The position numbers and the translations under genes were made by a program. The notes under the pieces were generated by a model. The model did no database searches and was not told the DNA's origin. It saw only the letters and a program-made list of their open reading frames with translations. Below are positions 10,991 to 24,000 of a stretch of 64,000 nt of DNA, in pieces. Location: contig CM029650.1 of NCBI GenBank assembly GCA_017311315.1, positions 15,544,215 to 15,608,214 on the forward strand, written 5' to 3'. Position 1 is the first letter of the stretch, and each line of letters opens with the position of its first letter. This DNA comes from Dendrocalamus latiflorus. Its lineage: Eukaryota; Streptophyta; Magnoliopsida; Poales; Poaceae.

Positions 10991-12255
10991 TTTGACTTGC
11001 TTTGAGAAGTTTGACTCTTTGAATCCATTGTATCATAATGCATATTTAAATTTTATAAACTTGCGTTGTAAAAATTTAAATGAAGCTTTGACTATTATCC
11101 CTGTGTGGCATGATATCTTGCTTTACATCTTGCCATGTCTTATGCTAGTTTGCTAGATTTATCATGTCTTTCTTTTTGTCACTTAGCTTTTGGCATACTA
11201 GCTTACTTAAATAAAGCTTGAACTAAAATATGTCAATGTTGGATCTTATAACTAGCTTTGCTTCGGTGGCTCTCTTATGATTTATGCCATATTAAATAGT
11301 CTAAGTTGAGTCTAGAATCTAAATTATGCTTTAGATTGTGCTATGATAGTTCTTTATTAACGCATGAGTTTATTTCTTCTAGGTTTTTGTAGTTTGGGTC
11401 ATGTATAACTTACAGACTCAGGAGTAGATCATTGTTCTTGAACTAGAAAATAAAAAAATAATATATTTTATGTCCAAAAAACTGATTTCACTAATCCTTT
11501 CTCATGAGACAGTTTGCCGTTGCACGAGGCATGAACTCAAGGAGATTTTTGGATAACCATGACCATGCTGTTAAGCTTACCCTTAGGTGGTCAACAAAGG
11601 TTTGAGATCTAGCACATGACTCAATCAAAAAAATGGTGAAAAATGATTGAAACTTTAGAGGCAGTTGTAGATGGCTCCAAGTCTAGGACTTGTTTTACTA
11701 AGATAAGACCAAAAATATATTTTAGAGAGTTAGAGAGTGTTAAATGTGTTATTTGTTCCCAATTCCAAATACTTTAACAAAATGATTTAATATTGAACTT
11801 ATAACACTCTAAAATAACTCAATTATAACTACGTCTTAGTTCTATTTAGCTTATTGAGATGGCTTGGCTCATGTTGGGATACTTTTAGCTAATCTATGAT
11901 TTTGAGTAATTTGACATGCTAAAAAATCCATTTAATTTCATATTCTTACTCTTTTGGCTTAGCTTTGCTATATATAGATTGCCATGATCTCGATAGCTTC
12001 TTCACATAATATGATTTGGTGTAATACTTGTGGAGCCATTTTAGATAATTTTCACAGCTCCTTATCAAGCTAAAATTGAATAAAATATAGTCACTTCATT
12101 CCTTGCTTGCTCTTTCTTCTTCTATGTATCTTGATGACTCCATGGTCAAAAGGTAAGAAAGATTGATAAAAATACATATCTAGAGAATGATTTAGAGTAT
12201 TTGTGTGAATTCTTGCTAAATTGGAGCTTGCTGTGATGATCTTCATATTTTGATC
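10991..12255 (+). other. S0 non-coding post-pol region, left part, ending in the G1 TSD
   Basis: AT-rich sequence with no gene. A segment near 11510-11570 (GCATGAACTCAAGGAGA) is the counterpart of the ACTCCCCCTGAGTTCATGC motif of C0 and C1 in the opposite orientation, so it is a post-pol region with a decayed internal polypurine tract. Bases 12251-12255 are TGATC, the left TSD of G1. Confidence 0.55.
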
Positions 12256-12707
12256 TGATGCGGATACAGACATGCTTAACATTTTTTAGTTAAATATATT
12301 ATTTGACTAGAAGAAATTATTGAGTTGCATTAAATATTATCAGGTGAATTCTAATTTAATTGGATCTTTAATTATTATATTTAGAGAAATAGAGCTACTA
12401 CTCTGTTATGTATTTACTAGTTACATACCCGAGCGTTACAACGGAACTCATTGAATATATAGAGAAATTGTGCTATAGAAGAGAGTTGGTTTGATCGGTT
12501 GGAGAGTAGAGAATGGTGAGAAGTTGAGGGAATAGAGCGGTTGGAGGAGAATGGACGTACAACCACCAACTCATTCTTTTATAATAGTAATGATATGTAG
12601 ACCCATACTCGTTGTGTACAAACCTAAAGTGAAGATATGTTTAGAAGGTCTCGTCGATACTAGTGAATCGTTCATCACTTCAAGTGTACAAGATGATGAT
12701 GACAACC
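12256..12707 (+). repeat. G1 5' LTR, first block
   Basis: Aligns with the G1 3' LTR from 60559: GATACAGACA, the TTAAATATATTATTT tract, the GCATTAAATATTATCAGGTG block and the CTCGTCGATACTAGTG block. An extra stretch of about 150 bp (12385-12540) is absent from the 3' LTR. The block ends with CAACC (12703-12707), the left TSD of C1. Confidence 0.8.
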
Positions 12708-14873
12708 TGTTGGACCGAAATGGCGACAGAGGGGGGGTGAATGTCGATCAATTAAAAATTTGACCCCCGAGTATCGACTCAAGTCTCTTCTTCGTTAGCT
12801 ATGTAAAAGCTATGAAGACAGAAGACATTCGCTTGTTGGTAGCTGAAAATAATTTTGCCGAAGACCAAAGATACTCACGAAAGATGCAAGGCTTAGACCG
12901 GCAAAATTCCAGAAAAAGACTTCACTAACCAACCAAAGAAAAGGATTCTTCACTACTGAAAACTGAAGCTGAAAAAGTCCCAAAAGAGAGACTCTCTTTG
13001 CTGCAAAACTACTACTGCAAAAGGCACTAAAATGACTATTTTTGCTGCAGAAAACAAGAGACAAAAAGAGAGAAAAGACTGAGAGGTTTTGCTGATTTTT
13101 GCTCCCTGAAACTGCTGAAAAACTGAGCTGAAACTTGCTGAAAACTGCTGCCTGGAACTGCTGAAAAAACTGAGCTGAAACTTGGCTGAAAACTGCACTG
13201 CTATTTGCTGAAAACTGCACTGCACAAATGCTGAAAACAGCAGCTAGCAAATGCTGAAAACAGCAATGAAGTGATGCTGAAAACAACAGCTAACAAGTGC
13301 TGAAAATGCAGTCTGAAATCAGCAAGCAGTAAATGTTCAGATCTTCAAAAAAACCATGAGAAAGATGGAATTCTTCCATTCTTTTTGGCCCAAGACATCA
13401 CCAATACAAACTCAATAGCAAGGAGGAACTAGAGAACAAAGAAATTAACCCTAGAATCAAGAATTTCAGATTTGACCCAATAACCTGAAAATTTCAGAGA
13501 CTTCACAACAAATCAAATTTCTCTCAAACCCTTGATCCTTTGCACACGAAACTTTGGGAATATATTAGCAATAGCCAAGGGACTCTCCAAACCCAATTTC
13601 ATGCAATCTTGCGAAGGAAATCAAGAACAGAGCAAAAACCCTAGAAAACGTGCAAACTACAGAGAGAGGCACTAAAAATCAAATTTCTTCTCAAACATTA
13701 ACTCTTTGATCATGAGCTCTTGCAGTCATGTTAGCAATATCAAAAGAGCTCCTTAGACCAAAGATCACTCCATCTCAAGAAGGAAATCTCAGAAAGAACT
13801 AAAACCCTAGAACTGAGTTCATGAACAGAGGACCTTGAAAACCCAAAACTGAGATTAAAAACAATTTGCTCTTGGGGGAACCTGACCAAAAGGTCTAGAA
13901 GCAACATCCCATCATCAAGCAACCCATTTTGGGCCTTCCCAGCAAGAACCAACAAGAATCTCAAAAACTCACAAATCACCACAGAGAGACATCGAAGAAA
14001 ATATGCAACAGAGAGCACAAACTCAACCAAAATTCATCTTGCATTGATATAGATGAAGAGAGATGACACGATTACAGATAGAGGAATGATTACAAGTCTC
14101 TCAATCCATCTCCTCACTCTCCCAACTCAAGAACACAACACTATGTGCTTGGAGGGAGGAAGAACTCACTCAGACTCTCTGAAACCCATCGAAGGGGACA
14201 GGCAGGGAGCGCACCTCTGCCTCTTCCACCCACTCTCAACCACTAAAGCCTAAAGCCAAAACAACCACTAAAGCCTATTTTGACTAAAGGAAACCCTAAA
14301 AACCCATGGAGTGCTCAAGTGGGCATGCAGCCCCTCAATCCTATTTATAGCCTTGGCTAACGGGTCTCCGCCCCGTTACGCCTGCTAAATCCAACGGAGC
14401 CCGCTCCCGCTTGTGCAGCTTTGCGAAATTCCCGTTTCGCCCCTCCTGCACCTTCCGGGAAGCTTCCGCGCTCCTTGCCTCGCACGCCTCGCAACCACCT
14501 CGAGTCCACGTCGTCTTCGACACATCCTGACCGTTCTGACCTCAGCGCCACCTGCGCCTAGTCCGGTCCACCGTGTCTCGCCACGACTCCACCCGATGTC
14601 CTGCAGTCACACAGACAAGAAAACACGTCAAATAGCACCGCTCGACACATGAAAGCGTAAATACCATCATACTTACCACAGACGAAGTCCAAACCTGTCG
14701 AAACATTAGAATATACATCCTAAGCCCAAATGACCAAGTTTGACCAAAGTCCGACCGAGCCCGATTGCGCCACGCAACGGCTTGACTCCGAACCACTTAA
14801 ACCAAACTCGACTATCCTAAACCTTTGTCAATTACTCATCATTCACATGGAGTCACGACCACCTGGTCTCTCA
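12708..14873 (-). repeat. C1 3' LTR (2166 bp)
   Basis: On the minus strand it starts TGAGAGACCAGGTGG at 14873 and ends CGGTCCAACA at 12708. The part 14495-14873 has the same length as, and is nearly identical to, the 5' LTR stub 18584-18962. A minus-strand TATA-like box sits at 14341-14349. The LTR end region has many short CTGAAAACTGC-type repeats near 13080-13320. Open frames inside are not genes. Confidence 0.82.
14341..14349 (-). promoter_or_regulatory. TATA-like box of the C1 LTR
   Basis: The minus strand reads GGCTATAAATAGGATTG, a strong plant TATA context in a GC-rich to AT-rich transition. Its place about 530 bp into the 2.17-kb LTR is plausible for the U3/R boundary. No transcription data were available. 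Confidence 0.5.
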
Positions 14874-16579
14874 ATCTCCCCCTTGATGAGTATATTGACA
14901 AACTCAGAAAAAGCATGAAGTTGAGTTTGATTTTGAAGAATCCAACATGGACCAAAGAAGAGAATAAAGCTAATGACCATGTCGACAGAAGGAACACTAG
15001 AGCAACAACTGAAAGAGCAAATTGATCTCCAAAGCTCTAAACTGTTCCCAACAGACTTTTTCTTCTCTATTCTCCCCCTTTTGGCAATAAACACATCAAG
15101 ATGCAATAGAGAAATATGACATATCAATGGATGAATATGGCTGAAGTTTGTTTATTTAAGCATTTAGAGCCATGAGAATTATCCATATTGACCATAATGT
15201 AATACACCAAGCCATAAGTAAAAAAAAAACGCTATCTAGATCATGACAACATATATATAAACCAGCTAGAGCACAAAGATGACAATCTGAAATGTAATGC
15301 ATTTAGTGAGCAAGTCAAGTCATCAATGAGCAAAGTCTAACTAGAGATATCTAAGGATGACTCAGGCCATGTCAATAAGCTAAGCGGAAACAAGAAGCTA
15401 GTGTTGAGTCAATTAGAGTGCTACAAGCTCAAGAGTTTATCATTTGGTTAAGCACTTTTCATCTTTAGGTGATTAAGCAAATCTTGCACATTTGACATAT
15501 TTTCTTTTAAAGCTTATACCTGTTTCCAACCAAAAATTTTATCATGTGCTAGATCTCAAGCCTTACGCGACTACTCCAAGAGAGAAGCTTAAGAAGATAG
15601 TCCAGGTCATCCAAAACTCCCCCTGAGTTCATGCCTAGTGCAATGGCAAGCCGTCTCATGAGAAAGAATTGGTGAAATCAGTTTTTTCGCACATAAAAAG
15701 AGATCCTTTTGCTTTTTAACAGATTGTGCTAACTCATGATGTATCAAGATGCTAAAATAGCTCAATCTAAGATTCAACCTAGATTCAAGACTCAACTCAG
15801 CCTATTTGACATGGCATGAATCATAAAGGGATAGCTCAAGCAAGACTAATCTCGAGTGCTAACATGACAAGTTTTAATCTAAGTTGAGCAATTTTAATTA
15901 ACTTATCATGGCAGAAAGCTAGTCTACACATATGAAGTCATGATAAATCTAGCAAGCTAAGCACAAGACATGGCAAGGTGTAAAGTATTGAAGCATGTCA
16001 TAACAGGATAATAATCAAGGCTCAATGCAGATTGATTATAATGCTAGAATGCTGAAAATGCAAGAAAGTCCAGCTCCCCCTCAACGTTAGATGCAACTTT
16101 TAGTTCAAGTTGAGTTATGTCAAAATTAAGCTTCAGAAGCTCCCAAATGAACTCCCCCTGAACCAAAGCAATAAAATCGAGAAGCTGGCAAAGAAAACCA
16201 AACAGACAGTCCTTAAAGCATAGAAAAGATATAGAAGCAACTATGGCTTAAACTGACTCTCATCTACCCCAAATGACTCCAGGACTAACAGCTGATCGTC
16301 GAACACACACTAGAGAGCAAACACGTACCCTGTCTACCCGAGGGTGGCCCAACCCTCGCTAGAACCTACAAGAAGTGAGTGAGCTCAACCTAGTGAGATA
16401 AGAAATAGCTAATCCTGGAAGCACAAGATAAGAGTAAGAAGTCTAAGCAACTCAACACAAGAAACACTCTAACCTATGCTAGAAGGACTTAACCCAATGC
16501 ACCCGCAAATGCAATGCAACAGAAATGAGACAGAAGCATAATTAATATAGTAAAGCAGTAAAGCCCAAGCTCCCCCTCA
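14874..16579 (-). other. C1 post-pol non-coding region with several polypurine tracts
   Basis: Between RNase H and the 3' LTR lie about 1.7 kb without a gene. The canonical tract is beside the LTR (14874-14884, AAGGGGGAGAT on the minus strand). Further tracts of the GGGGGAG type lie near 15071, 15617, 16074, 16151 and 16569. Repeated polypurine tracts after pol are a known mark of Sireviruses, which supports that lineage. Confidence 0.65.
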
Positions 16580-18586
16580 CTACAGTCCGTAAGGACAAAC
16601 TACCCCAAGCTCTCCCCGCAGAGCTGAAAACCTCGAACTGTCCAAAGGCTTGGTGAAGATATCAACCAACTGGTGGTCACTCTCCACAAACTGGAGCACT
16701 ATGTCACCTTTCTCTACAAGGTCTCTAAGGAAGTGGAAGCGAATATCAATATGCTTGGTCCGAGAGTGCTGCACTGGGTTCTTAGCAATGTTGATAGCAG
16801 ACGTGTTATCACAAAAGAGTGGAACACTGTCTAAGGCTAACCCAAAGTCCCGCAGGGTCGAAACCATCCAAAGTACCTGGCTGCAGCAACTGGCAGCAGC
16901 AACGTACTCGGCCTCTGCAGTGGACTGTGCAACACCGGACTGCTTCCTCGAAGACCAGGAAACGAGAGAAGTGCCAATGAACTGGCAGGTGCCGGAAGTG
17001 CTCTTCCTATCTATCCTACAGCCAGCAAAGTCTGCATCCGAAAAGGCTCTCAAGGAAAGACAGGATGAGGAAGAGTACCAGATACCATAGTCAATGGTAG
17101 CTCGAAGGTACCGAAAGATGCGCTTCACCGCCTGGCGGTGAGATATGCGAGGAGAAGCCTGAAAACGAGCACACAGACACATGGAGAAGTGTATGTCTGG
17201 TCTCGAGGCAGTGAGGTAAAGAAGGGAGCCGATCATACTTCTGAACTCTTTCTGATCAACTGGCTCGCCATCCTCATCTGGGTCAAGATAGGCTGTAGAA
17301 GCCATGGGAGTCGACACAGGCTTACCATCGCTCATGTCGAAGCGTCTCAGGAGGTCACGAGTGTACTTTCTTGATGAAGAAATGTACCCTCCCGAGACTG
17401 CTTGATTTGGAAGCCAAGGAAGAAGGTCAACTCCCCCATCATACTCATCTCAAACTCGGTGCTCATGACATCCGAGAACTGTGAAACCAGAGTATGGGAA
17501 GAGCCACCAAAGATAATGTCATCGACATAGATTTGGACGAGCAGAAAGTCAGTGCCATGCCGGCGGATGAACAAGGTCTTGTCAACTTTACCCATCTCAA
17601 AACCATGACTTAACAAGTAGGTCTTAAGCCTCTCATACCAAGCTCTAGGGGCTTGCTTAAGTCCATACAAAGTTTTGGAAAACTTGAAGACATGGTTTGG
17701 GTATTTGGGGTTTTCGAAACCAGGAGGCTGTCGAACGTAGACCTCTTCCTCAATAAAGCCATTGAGAAAGGCACTCTTGACGTCCATCTGGTAAAGCTTG
17801 AAACCTTTAGAAGCTGCAAAGGCAAGCAGGATTCTAATGGCTTCAAGTCTAGCTACAGGGGAAAAGGTCTCCTCGAAATCTAGACCCTCAATCTGGGAGA
17901 ACTCCTGAGCTACCAGTCTAGCCTTATTTCGAATAACCACTCCATCCTCGCTCTGCTTGTTCTTGAACACCCACTTAGTCCCAATAATATTGTGACCTCG
18001 CGGGGGCTCGACAAGCGACCAGACCTTGTTTCTCTCGAAGTTTTCTAGCTCCTCATGCATGGCATTGACCCAAGACTCATCAGATAAAGCATGAGAAACA
18101 TCTTTGGGCTCAAAGGAGGCAATGAAAGCAGAATGGAGACAGAATTGAGATAAGCCAGATTTTGAGCGGGTCACACGCTCGAAAAGGTCTCCAATAATCT
18201 GCTCAGAGGGATGAGCTTTCTGAATGTGTCTAGGAGGTCCTGGATGAGATGAAGAAGTGGCCTCTACCTCATGAGCAGAAGAGGTAGGAACAGAGCCACT
18301 AGCTCCAGAAGAAGCGGAAGGCAGAGGCTGATCACCTCGAGGTGCGGTGGAGAACGGCACCTCAAGGGGTGGATGAAGGACTGGATCGGGTAGACAACCC
18401 TCGTCTCCATCATCCTCATCATCCACGAAGATAGGCTCAGACTGCTCTAAAGAACCTGAGATATCGGGCCTAGTCCCTGGACTGGCCTCATCGAAAGTAA
18501 CCTCACAGGTCTCTACCATTTTACTAGACTCGCAGTTCCAAACCCGATAAGCCCGCGAAGAAGGCGAGTAACCTAGAAAGATCCCA
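16580..18586 (-). pseudogene. C1 Copia reverse transcriptase and RNase H, frameshifted and 5'-truncated
   Basis: Enters at the end of integrase (GIFLGYSPSSRAYRV), then an acidic/serine-rich linker, then reverse transcriptase: ALSDESWVNAMHEELENF, TKWVFKNK, ARLVAQEF, LYQMDVKSAFLNG, YVRQPPGFE, LYGLKQAPRAWYERL and IYVDDIIFGG with intact YVDD. One base is missing near 17374 relative to C0, after EGTFLHQ, shifting the frame; RNase H then reads open to 16580. It contains SDADFAGC, STAEAEYVAAAS and CDNTSAI blocks with the expected acidic residues. The first ten residues of the longer frame come from the LTR stub, not from the element's protein. Best preserved pol in the window, yet not functional as it stands. 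Confidence 0.88.
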
Positions 18587-18962
18587 CCTCGAGTCCACGT
18601 CGTCTTCGACACATCCTGACCGTTCTGACCTCAGCGCCACCTGCGCCTAGTCCGGTCCACCGTGTCTCGCCACGACTCCACCCGATGTCCTGCAGTCACA
18701 CAGACAAGAAAACACGTCAAATAGCACCGCTCGACACATGAAAGCGTAAATACCATCATACTTACCACAGACGAAGTCCAAACCTGTCGAAACATTAGAA
18801 TATACATCCTACGCCCAAATGACCAAGTTTGACCAAAGTCCGACCGAGCCCGATTGCGCCACGCAACGGCTCGACTCCGAACCACTCAAACCAAACTCGA
18901 CTATCCTAAACCTTTGTCAATTACTCATCATTCACATGCAGTCACGACCACTTGGTCTCTCA
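18584..18962 (-). repeat. C1 5' LTR stub (379 bp)
   Basis: Near-identical to 14495-14873. It ends in a deletion junction with pol at 18584-18586, where the three bases CCA are shared by both partners. It carries the LTR start TGAGAGACCAAGTGG on the minus strand. Confidence 0.82.
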
Positions 18963-18967
18963 CAACC

Positions 18968-19846
18968 CAATCGGAACGATTACATGAGCACAAGCTAAAT
19001 AAATTAATCAATAGGTGAATTCGCTCCTAATTGAATTTGGTTATAATTTAAGTGAGAATTGGATACTACCTTGTTCCAATATATTGTGCGTTCTAGGTTT
19101 GAACGATGTGAAGCTTTTGGAATTGGAGCCATAGAGGAGAAGCCAATGGAGAAGAAATACTTAGAGTCAAGTAAGGGAAAACATGTTCAAGTCCTCATTG
19201 CCACAGGAATCAACCACAAAAATAATCGAACTCACAAAGATGCTTCGGACATTCAAACGATTTCAGCTGGTATCAAAAACTACCTTCAGATCGGTCTGAT
19301 CGACCTCAGATGTGATTGGATGATCGCAAGACCTTCAGAACATTTAGACTAGTCTCAATAGTTTCAATTGTCCGAACCATCCAATCAGCGTTGGACACTC
19401 AGATGCTTCGGAGACATTCGGACCGCTCCGAACGATCACATTGTCCGATCTTCACGGACTGCCCGATCACCTTGGAAACGTTCAGCCCACTTCAAATGAG
19501 TCATACCGTCCAATCTTCAATGGACCACCTAATTGTTTTGGAGATGTTTGGACTACTCCAAATGTTCGTTCATTCTACTGCGTTCGATTAATTTTGGATG
19601 GTCGATAGGGACAGTGATGTTCGGACCGCTCTGAACGTTCGCCCTTCTGTGTCATTCGATCAACTTTGGACGGTTGGTATTTATGGTAACATTCGAACTA
19701 GACCAAATAATCCCGCTGTTGGATTGGTTGGAGACGCTTACAGTCGTTCGATTGACTTGGAGGTGTTCGAAATAGTATGACCGTATTTCTGATCGTATAC
19801 CTGGCGTATAAAGGCAATAACTTTCACATACAAGATCCGATTGAGG
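18968..19846 (+). repeat. G1 5' LTR, second block
   Basis: Matches the G1 3' LTR from about 60810 to 61695, including the GAAGCTTTTGGAATTGGAGC block, repeated GACCGCTCCGAACG-type motifs and a TATAAAGGCAATAAC block (near 19806). It ends with TGAGG (19842-19846), the left TSD of T-A. Open frames across it are not genes. Confidence 0.82.
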
Positions 19847-20056
19847 TGTAACATCCTGAAAATTTGAATTTAAAAATTTAAAGCTTTTGAATTATTTTTG
19901 CAATGTATTTTATTTGAATTTGGAGTTTATGGGACTTTCTGACAAATTTGGTGAAGGTTCCAAAGGTTAAAAGGAACAAGAAGAAAACAAACATGTTTAA
20001 ACAATAGAAGCAAGCAAATGAAATAACAACATATATATATATACACATATAACCTA

Positions 20057-20123
<67 letters not shown>
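20057..20123. repeat. (AAT)n microsatellite
   Basis: About 22 uninterrupted AAT units within T-A. It creates a spurious open frame of consecutive tyrosines on the minus strand. Confidence 0.97.
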
Positions 20124-21033
20124 GAAGCTCTCATTCAATAGTTGAAAAATTGAAGCTTAAATTCTAAATGTCGTGCAAAAATCAGTGATCATAAATGGGA
20201 AGCAAAAAGATTTAAATTTGAAAACCCACAGCCAAGCTTAAACATTTCATCTTCTACCAAACCTGTCACTTCCATGTGGGCCCAGCCCTTTCCTCTCTCC
20301 CCTTTTCCTTCTTTTCCTCTCCCTCTCCCATTTCTTTCTCTCTGACCGTGGGCCACCTCTCCCAACCCTCTGCCGCGCGGGCCGCCCCCTCCTTTTTCTT
20401 TCTTTCTTCCTCCTGATCTTCTCTTTTTCCCCGTGCGCCGCTCCACTGAGCTGTCTTGTCTCCTCTGCTCTCTTGCTGCCCTCCTCTACCATTTGTGCAG
20501 CACCGCTCGCCTCCACCCTATGCGCCGCGCCGACCCGTCACCATCGCCAGTGTCCAGTCGCGTCACCTCGCCTCTGTCCCGTCCCTGAGCCCCGCGCTCT
20601 GCACGCCTCCTCGCGCCGAGCCCCGCCCGTGAGCTGCCACCGCATCCTGCGCTCCAGCGTCGCCCGGCCATGTCGCCCCTTATAAGAACGCGCGCGCCCT
20701 TTCCAGTTCCTCACCACACCTCCGACACCCCTCCCCTGCGGTGAATTGCCCTCTCGTGCAGCATAGAGTGCCGGCCGCCTCCTTCTTCTTCACCTTCGGC
20801 CATCGGGAGGCCGGCCGCTTGGGGCCATCCCCGGCCGATTCCGCCGCCATGAAGCCTCTCTGTGGCGCCACAAACCCACCCCCACCGCCGATTGGACCGG
20901 AGGACCGCCCCAGCTCGCCGGCGCCGAAGGCCACCCCGCGCCGCCATGGAGCTCCGCCGCCAGCCCCTCCCGGCGCATCTCCCGTGCGGCTAGCCTATAG
21001 GTGAGCCTCCTCTGAACCCCCTAGTACCCACGC

Positions 21034-24000
21034 TGTAACATCCTGAAAAATTTAAATTTCAAAATACAAATTTCTTGAATTCTTTTGCAATATATTCTGT
21101 TGGAATTTGGATTTTATGGTGTTTTCCTGAATTTGGAAGAGATTTCAAATTTTTAAGAATTCATAAAAGACAAACAATAATAATACCAATGCTATATATG
21201 TAAAAATACACAACAAATGAAAAAAAATCCCGAAGCTGGGCCGGCCATCACCCCGGGCCAGCTCCTCTCTTGCCTTCTCTCTCCATTCGGCCGAACCGGC
21301 CATTTCCTCCGCGCGCAGCCCGTCCGCCTCCATCCGCGCGCGCCCTCGCCTGCGGCCCAGCCATGCCTCGCCGCTCTCTCTGTGCCCCGGCCCAGCCGAC
21401 TCAGCGCCCCCTCCCTCTGCCAGGCGGGCCCGCGACCTCCTCCGCCTCCTCTCGCTGGCCAGTGGTACCCGCAGCACAACGCCTTCGCTCCGTTTGTCTT
21501 CTTCCTCCCCGCACGGCAGCTCTCTCCTCCGTTCATCACCGTTCAAAAGCCGATTGACCCGGAGCAAAGCCGTGAAGCACGCGCGACGTGCGGGGGCCGC
21601 CCGAGGGTCCGCTGCCTTGCACGTCACCGTGGTTCCCGCTGAAGCCGCCGCCGCCTAACACTGCCGCCCGACACCCCCGCCGTGCGCGCACATCGCCCAC
21701 GTGGAGAGGTGCGCTCGCGCAGCTATAAAGCACGGGGAGGGTGCCACTTGCATCGCCATCTCACACACATCCTGCTCCCGAAACCAGTTTAACTTAAACT
21801 CACCCAACCGCTGGCAATCCCTCATCTTCTCCAACTCCGGCCGCCGGCCTCTCCACCCAATTCCGCCTCCACCCAATTCGTTGTTGCGTAATTAGAAATT
21901 GAAAGTCGTGAAGATTCAATGGATCGAGCGAGATCAAGCCCGAAGTGAAGATAGAGACCAAAGGCTCAACAGAAAGCATTGTGTGAGCTCAAGACTGCGG
22001 TAAACCACGCCAGGCGAGTCAATACTTTGATCATGTTGAACCTACATTTCTACAAATTACTTTGTTTTAAATTAACAAATTGCATTGCTGTTATTTTTAT
22101 GCAAATGCATGCTAAATTTGATATTCTAGTTATATGCCATTGTTTACGTTGAATAATATTACCCCTCCTTTGAGTATTTGAATGTGTGAACCTTGTCGCC
22201 CTAGCAAAAATATATTAGTAACATTTCGAAAATAAGTCCGTAACCGTATGCCATGCATGCTTAGCATTGATTAGGAACTCGGGGCGAGAAATTGTCCCAA
22301 GCATCACTTTTATTCATGAGAAATTGGTTTGGGCAGTCATTGTGATAATGACTGGTATATGTTGGATATGATTATTTTACACTCCCAAGATCCCCAACTT
22401 GCTTAATTATCTGGGCGGATTGGTTCGATGGTGTGTATGTGTGTGGTGCAGTGATTGCACAAGTGGGTTAGTGGTAGACCGCCCAGATACCACTAAGGAC
22501 TGAATCTTGTCATGTCACCCGTGTAAAACAGTACAACCACAAGCTGGCAAAGTGTAGGCAGGGTTTACTAATTTGTGTGGCTCTAAGGTGGTTACGTGAA
22601 GGTGTGAACACGAGCAAAGGGATGGATGGTCGTATCCCCGCCTTTGCCCGTGATGGCTCACGAGGGACCCTTCCCGAGGGATGGTCGTATCCTACGGAAG
22701 ATAGACCTTAGCGGGCGTAACCACAGTAGGGCTATGCATTGTAACAACCCTGTGATAGTCTACTCAACCGCATGGCTAAGGAATCATGTGGGGCAACGGG
22801 TGGATTTATCTCTTGTGGGTAAAGTGTGCAAAACTCTGCAGAGTCAAAAACTATTCGAATAGCCGTGCCCACGGTCAAGGGCGGACATGGGAACTTAACT
22901 AGATATAGTTCTATTTAAAAATGTTTGAAAAATGGGAATGGAAAAGTGGAGGGCAGTGGAAAGCCCTGATTTGAGTTGTCCTGGGTGTCGCCCCAGTGGT
23001 AAGTTAAGCGGCTATAACGCTGAAAGATGGCATATGGTGTGATGCCATATGTATGGAAAAATTATGGTAATATTAGGCATATGGTGTGATGCCGTATGTA
23101 TGGAAAATCATGTTAATATTCCTTGAACATTATGTTTTGTTCCAAAGCTGCTAGGTCTCAGGAAATTTTATGGATTGTATTTCAAATAGTGGCATTTCTA
23201 TTCTTACAAAATAAAATATGGGTGAAATTAACAGGGTCGTGAGTAAAGGAAATAGATGTTTGTAGTGTACACATAAAGGTATTGGTGGATTCATGTCGAT
23301 CATAAATAGGAAATGATAGTGTGGGTTCTGGGAGAAATAAATTGGTGGAGTCTAGCTGAATAGACAAGCTAAATAGATGATCTAATTGAATTTTAGGGAA
23401 TTTGGAGGAGTAATACAAGTATTGGATTATAGTTCCTGATTAGTGATTTACTTGGTGGGAGGATACTAGTGGATCGTAGAATTAATCAATGGTATTCTTA
23501 ATGGATATATAATGGTGAATCGTAGAATTGATCAATGATATTCTTGGTGGATATATAATGGTGAATCGTAGAATTGATCAATGATATTCTTGGTGGATAT
23601 ATAATATTGAATCATAGGCTTGATCAATGATATTATTGGTGGAGGTATACTAGTGGGTTAGTTAGAAATAGATAGTGGCAAATAAGGTCGATTATTGTAA
23701 GAGAAAATTGTGGTTGTGGATCAATAGCAACAGTAAAGGGTTGATAGGAATTTTGGTATACAAAAGATATTGGTGGATTGTATAATTGATGATATTCGCT
23801 GTTTGGAGTTTTAGGCAACAATTGATCGTTGGATTATATAAATTATGATACTCGCTGTTTGGGGATTTAGAAAACAATTGATTGGTGGATTGTATAGTTG
23901 ATGTTATCCGCTGTTTGGAGTTTTAGACAGCAGTCAATAAATAAAGTATATGATCGGGGGATTAATTAAATGATGTCACTCGCTGTTTGGAGTTTTAGAC

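Larger units (their letters stand above)
12708..18962 (-). mobile_element. C1: Copia (Sirevirus-like) element with a large internal deletion (TSD CAACC)
   Basis: Flanked by CAACC at 12703-12707 and 18963-18967. On the minus strand: a 5' LTR stub (18962-18584), an abrupt join into the end of integrase, the integrase/reverse transcriptase linker, reverse transcriptase, RNase H, a 1.7-kb non-coding region with several polypurine tracts, and a full 3' LTR (14873-12708). Lost are most of the 5' LTR, the primer site, gag, protease and nearly all of integrase. Removing C1 with one TSD copy restores an uninterrupted G1 LTR. Confidence 0.85.

Noticed and set aside
12810..13286. 158-codon open frame rich in S, F and Q
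   Set aside because: Derived from short CTGAAAACTGC-type repeats in the C1 LTR.
19878..20138. Open frame with a run of consecutive tyrosines
   Set aside because: Translation of the (AAT)n microsatellite on the minus strand.
21145..21642. Open frames of 115-160 codons on both strands in the GC-rich part of the T-B LTR, repeated at 26153-26650
   Set aside because: They overlap in several frames, are identical in both LTRs because the LTRs are copies, and are explained by GC content and lack of stops.
22626..22862. 78-codon open frame identical at 29119-29355
   Set aside because: The two are the same LTR position in the T-B pair; the related T-A and T-D copies do not keep it open.
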